From contig NZ_LGYA01000001.1 of NCBI RefSeq assembly GCF_001273755.1, forward strand, positions 1,967,369 through 2,031,368: a stretch of DNA of 64,000 bases, given 5' to 3'. The stretch is from Peribacillus butanolivorans. GTDB lineage: Bacteria > Bacillota > Bacilli > Bacillales > DSM-1321. Each line of letters starts with the position of its first letter. Position 1 is the stretch's first letter. Below, one piece after another: positions 22,723-32,773 of this stretch. Below the pieces are notes generated by a model that was given only the letters and a program-made list of their open reading frames with translations, was not told the DNA's origin and ran no database searches. A program made the translations under genes and the position numbers.

Positions 22723-24703
22723 TGATAACGAAATAGCGAAGTATTTAACGGAAGAAGAACAACAGGAACTATTAGAAAAATACGATCCTGAAGCGGGAAC
22801 AAGGAAATTAACAGGTATTTTGGGTTACATTGCTTTTATCGGTCTCTTAGCCTTTTCATTATTTCAATTATATACGGCTGTTTTTGGTGTTTTTACAGCA
22901 CAAATTCAAAGGACGATACATTTAGGTTTTGCACTTTCTTTAATTTTTTTACTATTCCCCGCAAACCGCAAGAATCGTCAAAAGGGAAAGTTCCAAATTG
23001 CCTGGTACGATATTATTTTAGCTGTTCTTAGTATTGGAGTAGGCGCTTATTGGCCATTATTTTTCGAGGATCTCGTTATGAATGTTGGTCGTTTAGGCAC
23101 TTTGGATTTTGCAGTTGGTTTAGTAGCGATTCTACTTGTACTTGAGGCTACTAGGCGTGCAGTAGGTCTTCCCATTATGGTTATTGCCATAGTATTTGTT
23201 CTCTATGGACTTTTTGGCCAATATATGCCTGGGTTCTTATCACATCGTGGGTTAACCTTTGAGCGTATGGTACAAACGATGTTTTTCTCTACGGAGGGGA
23301 TATTAGGCACACCTTTAGCGATTTCATCTACATTTATCTTCCTGTTTTTATTGTTTGGTTCTTTCCTTATTCGAACAGGGGTTGGTCAATATTTTAATGA
23401 TCTTTCAACAGCGATTGCTGGTAGAAGAATAGGAGGGCCTGCAAAGGTTGCAATTTTTTCAAGTGCTCTTCAAGGAACGATAAGCGGAAGCTCTGTAGCT
23501 AATGTTGTTACTTCAGGAGCATTCACGATTCCGATGATGAAAAACCTTGGATATAAAAAGGAATTTGCTGGTGCAGTAGAGGCAGCTGCTTCAACAGGTG
23601 GTCAATTAATGCCGCCAATAATGGGGGCTGCTGCATTTTTAATGGTTGAGTTTATTGGTAACGGGATTACGTATTGGGATATAGCTAAAGCAGCTTCCAT
23701 TCCAGCCATACTTTACTTTTCAGGAATTTGGATAATGACACACTTTGAAGCGAAGAGACTTGGATTGCGTGGGTTAACCAAAGAAGAAATGCCTAGTAAG
23801 AAAGAAGTATTTGGTAAGATTTATTTATTAATTCCGATAATCGCCATTGTTTTATTACTCATGTCAAATATAACGGTTACACATGCTGCACTGTACTCAA
23901 TTGTCATTTCTGTCATAGTAGGCTTTATTAACAAAGATGTACGTATGAAATTCATTGATATTATTTATGCATTAGTTGATGGAGCTCGTACAGCACTTGC
24001 AGTAGCAGCTGCCACTGCATCAGCTGGTATTATTGTAGGAATTGTGACGAAAACGGGATTAGGGCTAAAGCTGGCAAATGGTTTAATCGATTTGTCTGGT
24101 GGATATTTAATACCAACACTTATGCTAACGATGGTAGCAGCACTTGTTTTGGGAATGGGATCACCGACAACTGCAAACTATGTAATCACATCCACAATTG
24201 CGGCCCCTGCAATAATTTTACTAGGTGTACCGGATTTATCGGCACATTTATTCGTTTTCTACTTTGGAATAATTGCAGACATAACACCACCAGTTGCATT
24301 AGCAGCTTTTGCAGCTGCAGGAGTTTCTGGTGGAGAACCGATAAAAACTGGGATAGAGTCATCAAAACTGGCAATAGCCGCATTTATCATTCCATACATT
24401 TTTGTACTTTCTCCGCAAATGCTAATGATTGATACAACTTGGATGGAAGTTGTATGGGTTGTTCTTACAGCAATGACGGGTATGATCGCAATTGGAGCCG
24501 GTGTAATTGGTTACTGGGTGAGGGGGATGCACTGGTTAGAAAGAATCCTTGCTATCGTGGTTGGGTTGCTATTAATCTATCCTGAAACAATTTCGGACAT
24601 TATTGGATTAACTACGTTTGTAATATTACTTGGTTTACAATATTTGAGGAATCGAGACAAGGATAACAGTTCTAATATATTGGAACATAAACAAAATATG
24701 TAG
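22715..24703 (+). CDS. TRAP transporter permease, fused small and large subunits
   Basis: A 662-residue membrane protein: N-terminal DctQ-like four-span part (about 30-160), then a DctM-like part with 12 or more spans. Motifs include ALQGTISGSSVANVVTSGAF, GGQLMPPIMGAAAFLM, GMGSPTTANYVITS and ADITPPVALAAFAAAGVSGG, typical of fused TAXI-TRAP permeases. It uses an ion gradient to import the solute bound by the receptor at 21148. The ATG overlaps the DUF1850 gene. Confidence 0.95.
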   Translation: MADDNEIAKYLTEEEQQELLEKYDPEAGTRKLTGILGYIAFIGLLAFSLFQLYTAVFGVFTAQIQRTIHLGFALSLIFLLFPANRKNRQKGKFQIAWYDIILAVLSIGVGAYWPLFFEDLVMNVGRLGTLDFAVGLVAILLVLEATRRAVGLPIMVIAIVFVLYGLFGQYMPGFLSHRGLTFERMVQTMFFSTEGILGTPLAISSTFIFLFLLFGSFLIRTGVGQYFNDLSTAIAGRRIGGPAKVAIFSSALQGTISGSSVANVVTSGAFTIPMMKNLGYKKEFAGAVEAAASTGGQLMPPIMGAAAFLMVEFIGNGITYWDIAKAASIPAILYFSGIWIMTHFEAKRLGLRGLTKEEMPSKKEVFGKIYLLIPIIAIVLLLMSNITVTHAALYSIVISVIVGFINKDVRMKFIDIIYALVDGARTALAVAAATASAGIIVGIVTKTGLGLKLANGLIDLSGGYLIPTLMLTMVAALVLGMGSPTTANYVITSTIAAPAIILLGVPDLSAHLFVFYFGIIADITPPVALAAFAAAGVSGGEPIKTGIESSKLAIAAFIIPYIFVLSPQMLMIDTTWMEVVWVVLTAMTGMIAIGAGVIGYWVRGMHWLERILAIVVGLLLIYPETISDIIGLTTFVILLGLQYLRNRDKDNSSNILEHKQNM

Positions 24704-25140
24704 AAATCATACCTGCAACGATATTATATGGCAGCAGAGGGTGTAAGGTATGTGTTTGCACTCTTTGTGACTATAATCGTAAGGACATGAATGGTATCAA
24801 TAAATACTAGAGTTGAAGAAAAGCAGGTATTGGTTTTTTTTAATAGCATAAGAAATCTAAATCAAATTTTAGTTTTTGATTTTAAGGGGGTGGCTTGATG
24901 AGGTAAAGTTTCCAATTCATATTTTGACAAAAGAGAGAATAAAAGAATGTGCTTCAGTCAGTTCAAACTGCTTTTATATAGTAGAGAGTACATCACGCAC
25001 ATTCCATCTGGTAATAGTGAATGTAGTCGAATCCTGTAACAGCCCTTTGTGAATTTGTGAAGATCAGTAAAAGTTTCATTAGTTATGCATTTGTTTTTAG
25101 AAACAATGGATCTATAATCATTTTGAAAGGAGACTAATTT
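24704..25140 (+). other. Intergenic region between TRAP operon and ggt
   Basis: 437 bases. A weak 8-bp hairpin (AGAGGGTG with CACTCTTT, near 24735-24770) has no T run. TATAAT at 25113-25118 lies only just upstream of the ggt ribosome site and has a poor -35. No gene or known RNA family recognised. Confidence 0.35.
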
Positions 25141-27216
25141 ATGAAATTTATAAAAAGTTTTATTTTAGTTACTTTCAGTTTCTTTTGTATGATTACACCG
25201 GCTTTTGCAAGTGTCCCTGGAGTGGATAAGTCAATGGGAAGGGGAGCAACCAAAGGAATCGTATCAGTTTCTCATCCGTTAGCTGCTGAGGCAGGTATAA
25301 AAATATTAAAACAAGGTGGAAATGCAGTCGATGCAGCAGCTGCCATTCAATTATCGTTAAATGTAGTTGAGCCAATGATGTCTGGAATCGGCGGCGGTGG
25401 TTTTATCATGATTTATAATAAAAAGGAAAATAAAATAACGATGCTCGATAGCCGCGAAATGGCCCCGCAAAATGTAACGCCTGAACTTTTTTTAGATGGA
25501 AAAGGAAAACCAATTCCTTTTAGTAAGCGTCACACTACTGGAAAAGCAGTAGGAGTTCCAGGAACGTTAAAGGGTGTCGAAACAGCTCTTGAGAAATATG
25601 GAACGTTGGATATATCTCAAGTAATAGATCCAGCAATTAAACAAGCAGAAAAAGGGGTTAAAGTCAATTGGATCACAGCTCAATACATCGATGAAAATGT
25701 AAAAAAACTTCAAAATAATCAAGCGGCAGCAAATGTGTTTGTTCCTAACGGCCAACCCTTGAAAGAGGGAGATACCCTCGTTCAACCAGATCTGGCAAAG
25801 ACGCTGAAATTAATTAAAAAACAAGGATCGGAAGTATTTTATAGTGGCCAAATTGGTAAAGCACTTACCAAAGAAGTGCAAAAACGCGAAGGAACAATGA
25901 CAACAGAGGATTTAGAGAATTATGTGGTGAAAGAAAGAGAACCGATTAGATCGGAATATAGAGGATACGAATTGGCAGGGGCAGCTTCACCAAGTTCAGG
26001 CAGCTTGACTGTCCAACAAATCCTGGAGCTAATGGAAGGATTCGATGTACAAAAGATGGGGGCGAACTCCCCTGAATATCTTCATTATCTAACCGAAGCC
26101 ATGCATCTAGCTTTTGCCGATCGCGCTGCCTATATGGCAGATGAAGATTTTTATGATGTACCAACAAAAGGACTATTGGATGAAGATTATATAAAAGAAA
26201 GAAGAAAACTCATTAATCCAAATAGATCAACGGCTGATGTAAAAGAAGGCGATCCATGGAAGTATGAGGGCACAGAACCCACTTCAATGGAGAAGGTAAA
26301 AGAAGAGAAAACTCCGATCGGACAAACGACTCACTTTTCTGTCATGGATAAGTGGGGAAATATGGTTGCTTATACGACTACAATCGAGCAAGTATTCGGA
26401 TCAGGTATCATGGTACCTGATTATGGATTCATGCTTAATAATGAAATGACGGATTTTGATGCGACTCCCGGTGGCGTTAACCAAGTAGAGCCAGGAAAAA
26501 GACCGAGAAGCAGTATGTCCCCGACCTTCGTATTAAAAGATGGTAATCCCTTCATGGCCATTGGTTCACCAGGCGGGGCGACGATAATCGCATCGGTATC
26601 TGAAACGATTATGAATGTGCTTGATCATCAAATGCTAATTCAAGATGCGATACTTGCGCCACGTATTTATTCCGCTGGTTATCCGACAGTTAGATGGGAA
26701 CCGGGAATTGAACAAAATACAAGGTTGGAGTTAATGGCAAAAGGCCATGTTTATGAAGAAAAACCCCAACATATCGGAAATGTGCAAGCTGTTATTTTTG
26801 ATTATGAAAAGGGGAAAATGTATGGAGGAGCCGACAATACGAGAGAAGGAACTGTTCAAGGAGTGTATAATGTATCCTATAAATCGAAAAAACCAAAAGA
26901 AATAAAAGAAGAAAAGAAGGGACCGTTTACCTTAAAAGTGAATGGAGCCGTTTATCCTTATACAGCTGAACAAATGAAACTGATAAATGAAAAACCCTAT
27001 ATCCAATCAGACAAATTGCTACTTGGTTTGGGTGTAATTGGAACCGGGGACTTAGAAACATTTAGACCAGATAAAAAATCGTACTTACCTGTGATAAAAG
27101 TAGCGAAATCATTAGGATATAAAGCAAAATGGAACGAAAAAGATAAAGAGGCACTATTGGAAAAAGATCCGGCGGATATTGAAGATCCCGACGATGATGG
27201 TAGTGTTACGAATTAA
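25141..27216 (+). CDS. ggt: Gamma-glutamyltransferase with extra C-terminal domain
   Basis: A 691-residue secreted protein: signal peptide (1-24, ending TPAFA), then the N-terminal nucleophile hydrolase. Autoprocessing is expected before Thr396 in GQTTHFSVMD, and SSMSPTF and GSPGGATII are the family's substrate-loop motifs. It cleaves gamma-glutamyl compounds (glutathione, polyglutamate) to glutamate outside the cell. After residue about 590 an added domain (FTLKVNGAVYPYT, SYLPVIKVAKSLGYKAKWNE) resembles the copper-amine-oxidase N-terminal-like stalk domain, followed by an acidic tail. AAAGGAG precedes the ATG. The glutamate product fits the upstream TRAP transporter. Confidence 0.94.
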   Translation: MKFIKSFILVTFSFFCMITPAFASVPGVDKSMGRGATKGIVSVSHPLAAEAGIKILKQGGNAVDAAAAIQLSLNVVEPMMSGIGGGGFIMIYNKKENKITMLDSREMAPQNVTPELFLDGKGKPIPFSKRHTTGKAVGVPGTLKGVETALEKYGTLDISQVIDPAIKQAEKGVKVNWITAQYIDENVKKLQNNQAAANVFVPNGQPLKEGDTLVQPDLAKTLKLIKKQGSEVFYSGQIGKALTKEVQKREGTMTTEDLENYVVKEREPIRSEYRGYELAGAASPSSGSLTVQQILELMEGFDVQKMGANSPEYLHYLTEAMHLAFADRAAYMADEDFYDVPTKGLLDEDYIKERRKLINPNRSTADVKEGDPWKYEGTEPTSMEKVKEEKTPIGQTTHFSVMDKWGNMVAYTTTIEQVFGSGIMVPDYGFMLNNEMTDFDATPGGVNQVEPGKRPRSSMSPTFVLKDGNPFMAIGSPGGATIIASVSETIMNVLDHQMLIQDAILAPRIYSAGYPTVRWEPGIEQNTRLELMAKGHVYEEKPQHIGNVQAVIFDYEKGKMYGGADNTREGTVQGVYNVSYKSKKPKEIKEEKKGPFTLKVNGAVYPYTAEQMKLINEKPYIQSDKLLLGLGVIGTGDLETFRPDKKSYLPVIKVAKSLGYKAKWNEKDKEALLEKDPADIEDPDDDGSVTN

Positions 27217-27312
27217 TTTTTCACTCTAAGTTTTAAGTTCCATAATAGTTGAATAATACCCTGAGAGAACGAAGAGTTTGAAAGTGATAGTAGTCTTAAC
27301 CCTAAATGAATG

Positions 27313-27358
27313 TTAATAATTCCCCTTGTGCTATATGCATAAGGGGAATTATTTTTTG
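27313..27358 (+). terminator. Terminator of ggt
   Basis: AATAATTCCCCTT and AAGGGGAATTATT form a perfect 13-bp stem followed by T residues, about 100 bases after the ggt stop. Confidence 0.9.
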
Positions 27359-27390
27359 GGAAATGATGGCTAAAAGACTTGGACATTTTT

Positions 27391-27842
27391 CTATGAAGCA
27401 TTCGGTGCAAGGCTCATCTTATATCGCTGATAAATCCAGATTGTACTACCAAGCCAAAACCCACCTGTAAAAAAGCCGCCAAGGATATCACTTGGGTAGT
27501 GTGCACCCAGATAAATTCGACTAAAGCCGATTGTTAGGATAAATATCGCACTTATAAAAATTAACATAGTTCGGCTGATCTTTTTGATAAGTACTGCCAT
27601 ATTAAGAAAGCCAGAAAACCATACAAAGCAATCGCATTGATGGCATGAACGCTTGTAAAGCTGTAACCGGTCGATTCAACTAAAGGGTTAATCCCGGGCC
27701 AAGAAATACTTTACTTGAATTATTTTGATTCAGGTAACGCACGAATCTGTTGACTGCTTACTAAGTAAGCAATCAAAATAAAGCCCGCGAGCGAAAGCAG
27801 ACTTAGAAATAACGCAAGTGAAGGTTGAAGCAGCTTGATCAT
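27391..27842 (-). pseudogene. Decayed PAP2-family phosphatase
   Basis: On the minus strand an ATG at 27842 with a GAGAGGGA ribosome site opens a 40-codon signal/first-helix segment ending in a stop. A second frame then gives GYSFTSVHAINAIALYG, a decayed form of PAP2 motif 2 (normally SGHA). A third frame gives GFSRIYLGAHYPSDILGGF, intact PAP2 motif 3, ending at 27391. The central part with motif 1 is missing. The 69-codon open frame at 27391-27600 is thus a remnant, not a gene. Confidence 0.85.
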
Positions 27843-27977
27843 AAAATCCCTCTCATTCAATATAAGTAAGATTAACTATACGACGAATTAAGCTAAATCC
27901 GGTTTGAAATTCAATTTAAAAAACCTGATTTAGCTACATTATTCTTTATGAAGGGGACAGGCTCTTTACCCCAAAAA

Positions 27978-29162
27978 TTATTTTGATGGTGCAGGATAAC
28001 TAAAATTAGATTTCTCCTGTTCAATTGCAGATAATGCTAATTTTTTTATTGTTACATCATCCATTGGAGGATTGTGTAAACCTGCTCTTACATCTCTATA
28101 GTACCTTTGAAGAGGATTGCTTCGATGAAGGCTTTTTGCACCGACTATTCGCATGGCTTTATCGACAATTGTAATTGCTGCGTTTGTAACAATATGTTTA
28201 GCAGCTCCAAGCTCATTGGTGATATGAGCTCTTCGTGATTCATCATCATAAGCCTCTGCAACGCTATATAAGAAATGCCTTGCTTTCAATAATTCTACAT
28301 CAATTTCTCCTAGAAGTTGTTGGACATTTGCCAGCTGGCTAATAGGTCCATTTAGACTATTTGGCGAATAATTATTAGCAAATTGTATAGCGTAATCTCT
28401 TGCAGCTTGCGCAATACCAAGGTAACAAGCTGGAATATGAAGAATCCATGCATTCAATTGGCTGCCACTTGGTATTTCAGGAAGTTCGACTAGTTTTGAA
28501 TCATCTACTTCTACCTCTTTAAGAACCAGATCATGGCTTCCAGTTCCCCTCATTGAAATTACGTCCCATGTTTCATCTATGGTTAGTCCTACTAAATCTT
28601 TATGTAGGAGAAAAAATCCAACCTTTTGCTTTTCTTCAATCCATGCAGATACTAGAAAATAAGTTAATACTGGGGACATGGTTGTAAAAGTTTTACGTCC
28701 TGAAATAACCCAAGAATTCTCTTTTTTGACAGCTTTTGTTCCAGGACGCCCTCCCCGGGTTGGACTTCCTGTTTGTGCTTCACTAACTGAACGATTCACT
28801 AAGGCACCATTTAGAACTTCATTAGCAAAAAAGTTTATCTGTTTATCTGTCCAACTCTTTTTTTCAAAAAGTTCGCCTATCACTCCAAGGTTCCAGCCAA
28901 TGGAAAGTGCTGTTGTTGCATCAAAACTAGCCAATGTTTCTTGAAGGAGTATCATGTCATATATTTTTAAACCTCCGCCACCATAGGCTTTGGGAAGAGT
29001 TGAACTTGTATATCCCATATTAATTAAATCTTGAATGTGTTCTGTTGGAAAGGTTGCTAATTCATCAATTTGAGCAGAATTATTTTTGAATTTTGATTCT
29101 AGTTCATGTAACTTATGTAACCACGTTTTTTGACTCTCTGTTTTAATAAATAAGTTAATCAC
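27978..29162 (-). CDS. Acyl-CoA-dehydrogenase-family flavoprotein
   Basis: A 394-residue protein with three ACAD regions: helical N-terminus (PKAYGGGGLKIYDMILLQE), middle beta domain (RSVSEAQTGSPTRGGRPGTK, VISGRKTFTTMSP) and C-terminal helices (RIVGAKSLHRSNPLQRYYRD). It resembles YdbM and the DszC/SfnB branch, which includes flavin-dependent monooxygenases of sulfur and amino-acid derivatives. Starts with GTG after AGGAGGG. It is divergent from an amino-acid ABC transporter, suggesting joint use of an imported sulfur or amino compound; this is inference. Confidence 0.85.
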   Translation of the reverse strand: MINLFIKTESQKTWLHKLHELESKFKNNSAQIDELATFPTEHIQDLINMGYTSSTLPKAYGGGGLKIYDMILLQETLASFDATTALSIGWNLGVIGELFEKKSWTDKQINFFANEVLNGALVNRSVSEAQTGSPTRGGRPGTKAVKKENSWVISGRKTFTTMSPVLTYFLVSAWIEEKQKVGFFLLHKDLVGLTIDETWDVISMRGTGSHDLVLKEVEVDDSKLVELPEIPSGSQLNAWILHIPACYLGIAQAARDYAIQFANNYSPNSLNGPISQLANVQQLLGEIDVELLKARHFLYSVAEAYDDESRRAHITNELGAAKHIVTNAAITIVDKAMRIVGAKSLHRSNPLQRYYRDVRAGLHNPPMDDVTIKKLALSAIEQEKSNFSYPAPSK

Positions 29163-29476
29163 GTTTTGCCCTCCTGCTATTTAAAAGGTTTACCTAGTAG
29201 TTTAACAAAATAATCCCTATTATTCTTATTGGTTTAAATGTTAATTGTGATGGTTTAAGTTGTCAAGGAATTTATATCCAGTAGATAATAAGTTGGAGAT
29301 TTCCAAAAAATACATTGACTTTAAAATATTATCAATTTAATATTTGAATTATCAGTTACCATACTTAACCTACCAAAATAGTTGGTATTTAAGGGCAGCA
29401 GGTGGATCTGCTATATGAGGATAGTTAAAGGTATGTAATAAGCATTATACAAATAAACAAAAGAAGGAGATTTTTT
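29163..29476. promoter_or_regulatory. Divergent promoter region of the ACAD and ABC transporter genes
   Basis: Rightward promoter: TTGACT (29315-29320), 17 bp, TAATAT (29338-29343). Downstream of it, TACCAA-N5-TTGGTA (29371-29387) is a perfect 6-bp dyad placed as an operator near +20 to +40. Sites like this would suit a repressor of amino-acid or cysteine supply genes, but the protein is not identified. Confidence 0.5.
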
Positions 29477-30352
29477 ATGAAAAGTAAAAAGTTTTTCAAT
29501 GTGGTAGTCACCGGTTTAGCATTAGTAACCCTTTTAACAGGATGCGGTTCAAGTACATCGTCCGGAAAAGAAGCAAATACAAATGAAGGTAGTAGCGACA
29601 CAGAAGTAAAAAAGGTAAAAATAGCATATGACCAAGCGTCAAAACCAATGTCTTGGTTAGATGAGAAGGGAAATCCAACTGGTTACGATGTAGAAGTTAT
29701 GAAATTGGTTGATAAATTACTTCCAGAATACGAATTTGAATATATTGGGACATCAAGTGATGACTTATTAGTAGGCATTGAACAAGGTAAATATCAAGCA
29801 GGGGTTAAAAATGCTTTCTGGACACAGGAAAGGACAGAGAAGTTTATTTTTCCTAAAGAATTCCTTGGGTTAAGCAGTGCAGGACTTGTGTTAAAGAAAG
29901 AAAATGAAAAGATAAAAAATCTGAAAGACTTTGCTTCAGCTGGTTTTTCTTTAGCACCAATTGCTGCAAACAACGCGCAATATACAATTGTTGATGAATA
30001 TAACCAGGCCAATAAGGACAATAAAGTAAAATTAAAAGCCGGAGATGCATTCACAGTTGATGTAGTTCAATGGGTAAACGAAGGTCGTGTAGACGGTGGA
30101 ATAGCAATTGAGGGAGCTTTTAAGAAGCAAGTAGCAGAAGATGGTCCATATCATAATTTAAAAAATGATCTCGTTTACAATGAATTCGCAGTAATCAAAA
30201 CTTGGCCATTGTTTAACAAAAAAGAACAAGAATTTGCAGACGCTTATGATGTAGCAATCAAAAAGTTAAAAGAAGAAAAGAAGACAAATCAGTTAAGTAC
30301 AGAATTTTACGGCAGAGATTTGTTTGAGGTATTGGAAACTGTAAAAAGATAA
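29477..30352 (+). CDS. Amino-acid ABC transporter substrate-binding lipoprotein
   Basis: A 291-residue family 3 binding protein: lipoprotein signal ending LLTGCGSS (Cys about 23), then KKVKIAYDQASKPMSWLDEKG, PTGYDVEVMKLVDKLLPEY and GIEQGKYQAGVKN, typical of polar amino-acid receptors. It is the first gene of a receptor-permease-permease-ATPase operon. A large hairpin at 30402-30479 separates it from the permeases, consistent with higher receptor expression. Exact ligand (for example cystine) not determinable. Confidence 0.93.
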   Translation: MKSKKFFNVVVTGLALVTLLTGCGSSTSSGKEANTNEGSSDTEVKKVKIAYDQASKPMSWLDEKGNPTGYDVEVMKLVDKLLPEYEFEYIGTSSDDLLVGIEQGKYQAGVKNAFWTQERTEKFIFPKEFLGLSSAGLVLKKENEKIKNLKDFASAGFSLAPIAANNAQYTIVDEYNQANKDNKVKLKAGDAFTVDVVQWVNEGRVDGGIAIEGAFKKQVAEDGPYHNLKNDLVYNEFAVIKTWPLFNKKEQEFADAYDVAIKKLKEEKKTNQLSTEFYGRDLFEVLETVKR

Positions 30353-30401
30353 CAACACTTTAATCTAACAGAGCCTAAAAAAAGTAAATCATTGAGGCTA
30401 T

Positions 30402-30479
30402 ACTTGTCACTTTCTTATTTTAGGTTTTTGGTGAGTAACCTCAACTCAAACCTAAAAAGTAAAGAAGTGGCAAGTTTTT
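30402..30479 (+). terminator. Long intra-operon hairpin after the receptor gene
   Basis: ACTTGTCACTT pairs with AAGTGGCAAGT, and TTTTAGGTTT pairs with AAACCTAAAA further in, giving a long interrupted stem followed by TTTTT. Probably a partial terminator that lowers permease relative to receptor expression, or protects the receptor mRNA 3' end. Confidence 0.7.
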
Positions 30480-30562
30480 GTATATATACCTCTAATATTG
30501 AAGAATGATTACGTTTTAAATATTGAACCTTGTCAATAGGAAAAAGAAGATGGAGGTGAAAC

Positions 30563-31270
30563 ATGGAAAAATACTTTGATGTAAGTTACATAGTTGAGTC
30601 AGTACCAATGTTAATTCCTTTTCTAAAAGTAACATTAATGGTTGCTGGTCTCTCGGTCCTATTCGGGACAATCTTAGGTTTCATCTTAGCAGCCATGAAA
30701 ATAGGAAATAGTAAAATTGCTAAGAAAATTGCCTATGGGTATACAACAATATTAAGATGTACACCATCTATTGTTCTCCTATTTCTAACTTATTATGGGA
30801 TTCCAGCAATTGCAGATAATTTTGGCGTAAACCTAAACGACATTGACAAAGCGGTATTTGTTGTTATTACCTTTTCGCTTCAATTTGCAGCTGTCATGTC
30901 TGAGGTTATCAGAACATCGTATGAATCTATAGATAGAGGGCAATTTGAAGCTGCAGTATGTGTAGGATTAAGTAATACACAAGCGTACTGGAGAATTATT
31001 TTACCGCAAGCTTTTGTAGTTGCTTTACCAAACTTCGGTAACAGCTTACTTGAGTTGATGAAAGAAGGGGCCCTAGCATATACAATCGGATTGATAGATA
31101 TCATGGGGAAAGCAGAGCTTATAATCGCTGGGAATTATAATACTCATGCATTAGAAATTTATCTTGCTTTAGCTGTTATTTACTGGATATTATCAATTGC
31201 TATTGAACAACTATTCTTAAAATTAGAAAAGGTATTTAGTAAAGGAAAACAAGTGATAACAACTACATAG
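30563..31270 (+). CDS. Amino-acid ABC transporter permease 1
   Basis: A 235-residue HisM-type permease with about five spans. The EAA loop reads FEAAVCVGLSNTQAYWRIILPQA, followed by LPNFGNSLLELMKE. ATG after GGAGGTG. It pairs with the permease at 31282 as a heterodimer energised by the ATPase at 32018. Confidence 0.93.
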   Translation: MEKYFDVSYIVESVPMLIPFLKVTLMVAGLSVLFGTILGFILAAMKIGNSKIAKKIAYGYTTILRCTPSIVLLFLTYYGIPAIADNFGVNLNDIDKAVFVVITFSLQFAAVMSEVIRTSYESIDRGQFEAAVCVGLSNTQAYWRIILPQAFVVALPNFGNSLLELMKEGALAYTIGLIDIMGKAELIIAGNYNTHALEIYLALAVIYWILSIAIEQLFLKLEKVFSKGKQVITTT

Positions 31271-31281
31271 GGGGTGACAGA

Positions 31282-31995
31282 GTGTCAGAAGGATTGGATT
31301 ATAAATTTTTAGTGGAAACCTTTTTTGTAGCATTATCAGGGGTGCCCACGGCGTTATTCATTACAATTGTAGCTTTACTTGTTGCGCTTCCGTTAGGATT
31401 TTTGCTTGCTTTAACAAGAATAAATCAATTTCCGGTTTTAGATCGTGTAGCACAGATATATGTTTCCTTTGTAAGAGGAACTCCTGTCATAATTCAAATT
31501 TTTATTATTTATAGCAGTGTACCCTTATTGCTAGCTTCGATATTTGAAAAGTATAACATCGAAATGAATGTATACGATGTAAATCCGATTTGGTACGCAT
31601 TCATTGTTTTTTCATTGAATACGACAGCTATTCTAATAGAAGTGTTTCGTTCAGCAATAAGCACAGTGAGTAAGGGACAACTAGAAGCTGCTTATTCAGT
31701 CGGATTAACAAATGTCCAAGCATTTAGAAGAATTATCATTCCACAGACATTAGTTGTAGCATTACCAAATATTTGTACAGCAACAGTCAATCTAATTAAA
31801 GCAACATCTCTAGGATATGCGTTGTCATTGCAAGAAATTACTCTAAGAGCCAAGGTAGCTGCCAATGTAGGCTACAATTACGTTGAGGCTTATATTGATA
31901 TCTTTCTTGTATACCTGATTTTATGTAGTTTAGTAGAGTATTTATTTAAGCTGTATGAAAAACGTTTAAGTAGGTATAGAGCAGTAGGTATTTGA
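31282..31995 (+). CDS. Amino-acid ABC transporter permease 2
   Basis: A 237-residue HisQ-type permease with EAA loop [20 protein letters not shown] and [15 protein letters not shown]. It starts with GTG, with GGGGGTGACAGAG upstream, 11 bases after the first permease. Confidence 0.93.
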   Translation: MSEGLDYKFLVETFFVALSGVPTALFITIVALLVALPLGFLLALTRINQFPVLDRVAQIYVSFVRGTPVIIQIFIIYSSVPLLLASIFEKYNIEMNVYDVNPIWYAFIVFSLNTTAILIEVFRSAISTVSKGQLEAAYSVGLTNVQAFRRIIIPQTLVVALPNICTATVNLIKATSLGYALSLQEITLRAKVAANVGYNYVEAYIDIFLVYLILCSLVEYLFKLYEKRLSRYRAVGI

Positions 31996-32017
31996 AATGA
32001 AGCAGGAGGTGGACATG

Positions 32018-32773
32018 ATGTTAGAAATTACAAATATCCATAAATCATTCGGAGAAAATGAGATTTTAAAAGGTGTAGATTTAAAAATAGAAAAGGGTGA
32101 CGTGGTAGTAATTCTGGGCCCAAGCGGTTCAGGAAAGACAACATTACTTCGATGCATTAACTTTCTTGAAAAAGCAGATCAAGGACATGCAATTTTTGGG
32201 GATATTGATGTAAATCTTAAAACAGCATCAAAAAAGGCGATTCATGGAATTAGGCAAAAGATAGCTTTTGTATTTCAAAATTATAATCTGTTTAATAATA
32301 AAACGGCATTAGAAAATGTGACAGAAGGTCTTGTTATTGGAAGGAAGATTGCGAAAGCAGAAGCAAATGAGATTGGTAAAAAAGCATTAGATAAAGTAGG
32401 TCTGTCAGAAAAATACAATGCTTACCCTATTGAACTATCAGGTGGTCAGCAACAAAGGGTTGGCATCGCGAGAGCAGTTGCTTTAAATCCTGATATTATT
32501 CTATTTGACGAACCAACTTCTGCACTTGATCCTGAACTAGTCGGTGAAGTTTTAACAGTAATGAAGCAAATAGCAAAAGAAGGAACAACCATGTTAGTAG
32601 TCACGCATGAAATGTCTTTTGCAAAGGATGTAGCAAACAGAGTAATATTTATGGATGCTGGTGTAGTAGTAGAAGAAGGATCACCTAAAGATATTTTTGT
32701 GAAACCAAAAGAAGAAAGAACAAGAAAGTTCTTAAAAAGGGTCTTACCGGAGGATTATATTTTTTACATTTAA
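32018..32773 (+). CDS. Amino-acid ABC transporter ATP-binding protein
   Basis: A 251-residue ATPase: Walker [11 protein letters not shown]-loop FVFQNYNLF, signature [14 protein letters not shown], Walker [14 protein letters not shown]-loop VVTHEM. An ATG at 31997 overlaps the ribosome site AGGAGG (32004-32009), so translation begins at 32018 or 32015. No convincing terminator follows. Confidence 0.95.
   Translation: MLEITNIHKSFGENEILKGVDLKIEKGDVVVILGPSGSGKTTLLRCINFLEKADQGHAIFGDIDVNLKTASKKAIHGIRQKIAFVFQNYNLFNNKTALENVTEGLVIGRKIAKAEANEIGKKALDKVGLSEKYNAYPIELSGGQQQRVGIARAVALNPDIILFDEPTSALDPELVGEVLTVMKQIAKEGTTMLVVTHEMSFAKDVANRVIFMDAGVVVEEGSPKDIFVKPKEERTRKFLKRVLPEDYIFYI

Noticed and set aside
27391-27600. 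69-residue membrane protein
   Set aside because: It is the motif-3 tail of a broken PAP2 gene.
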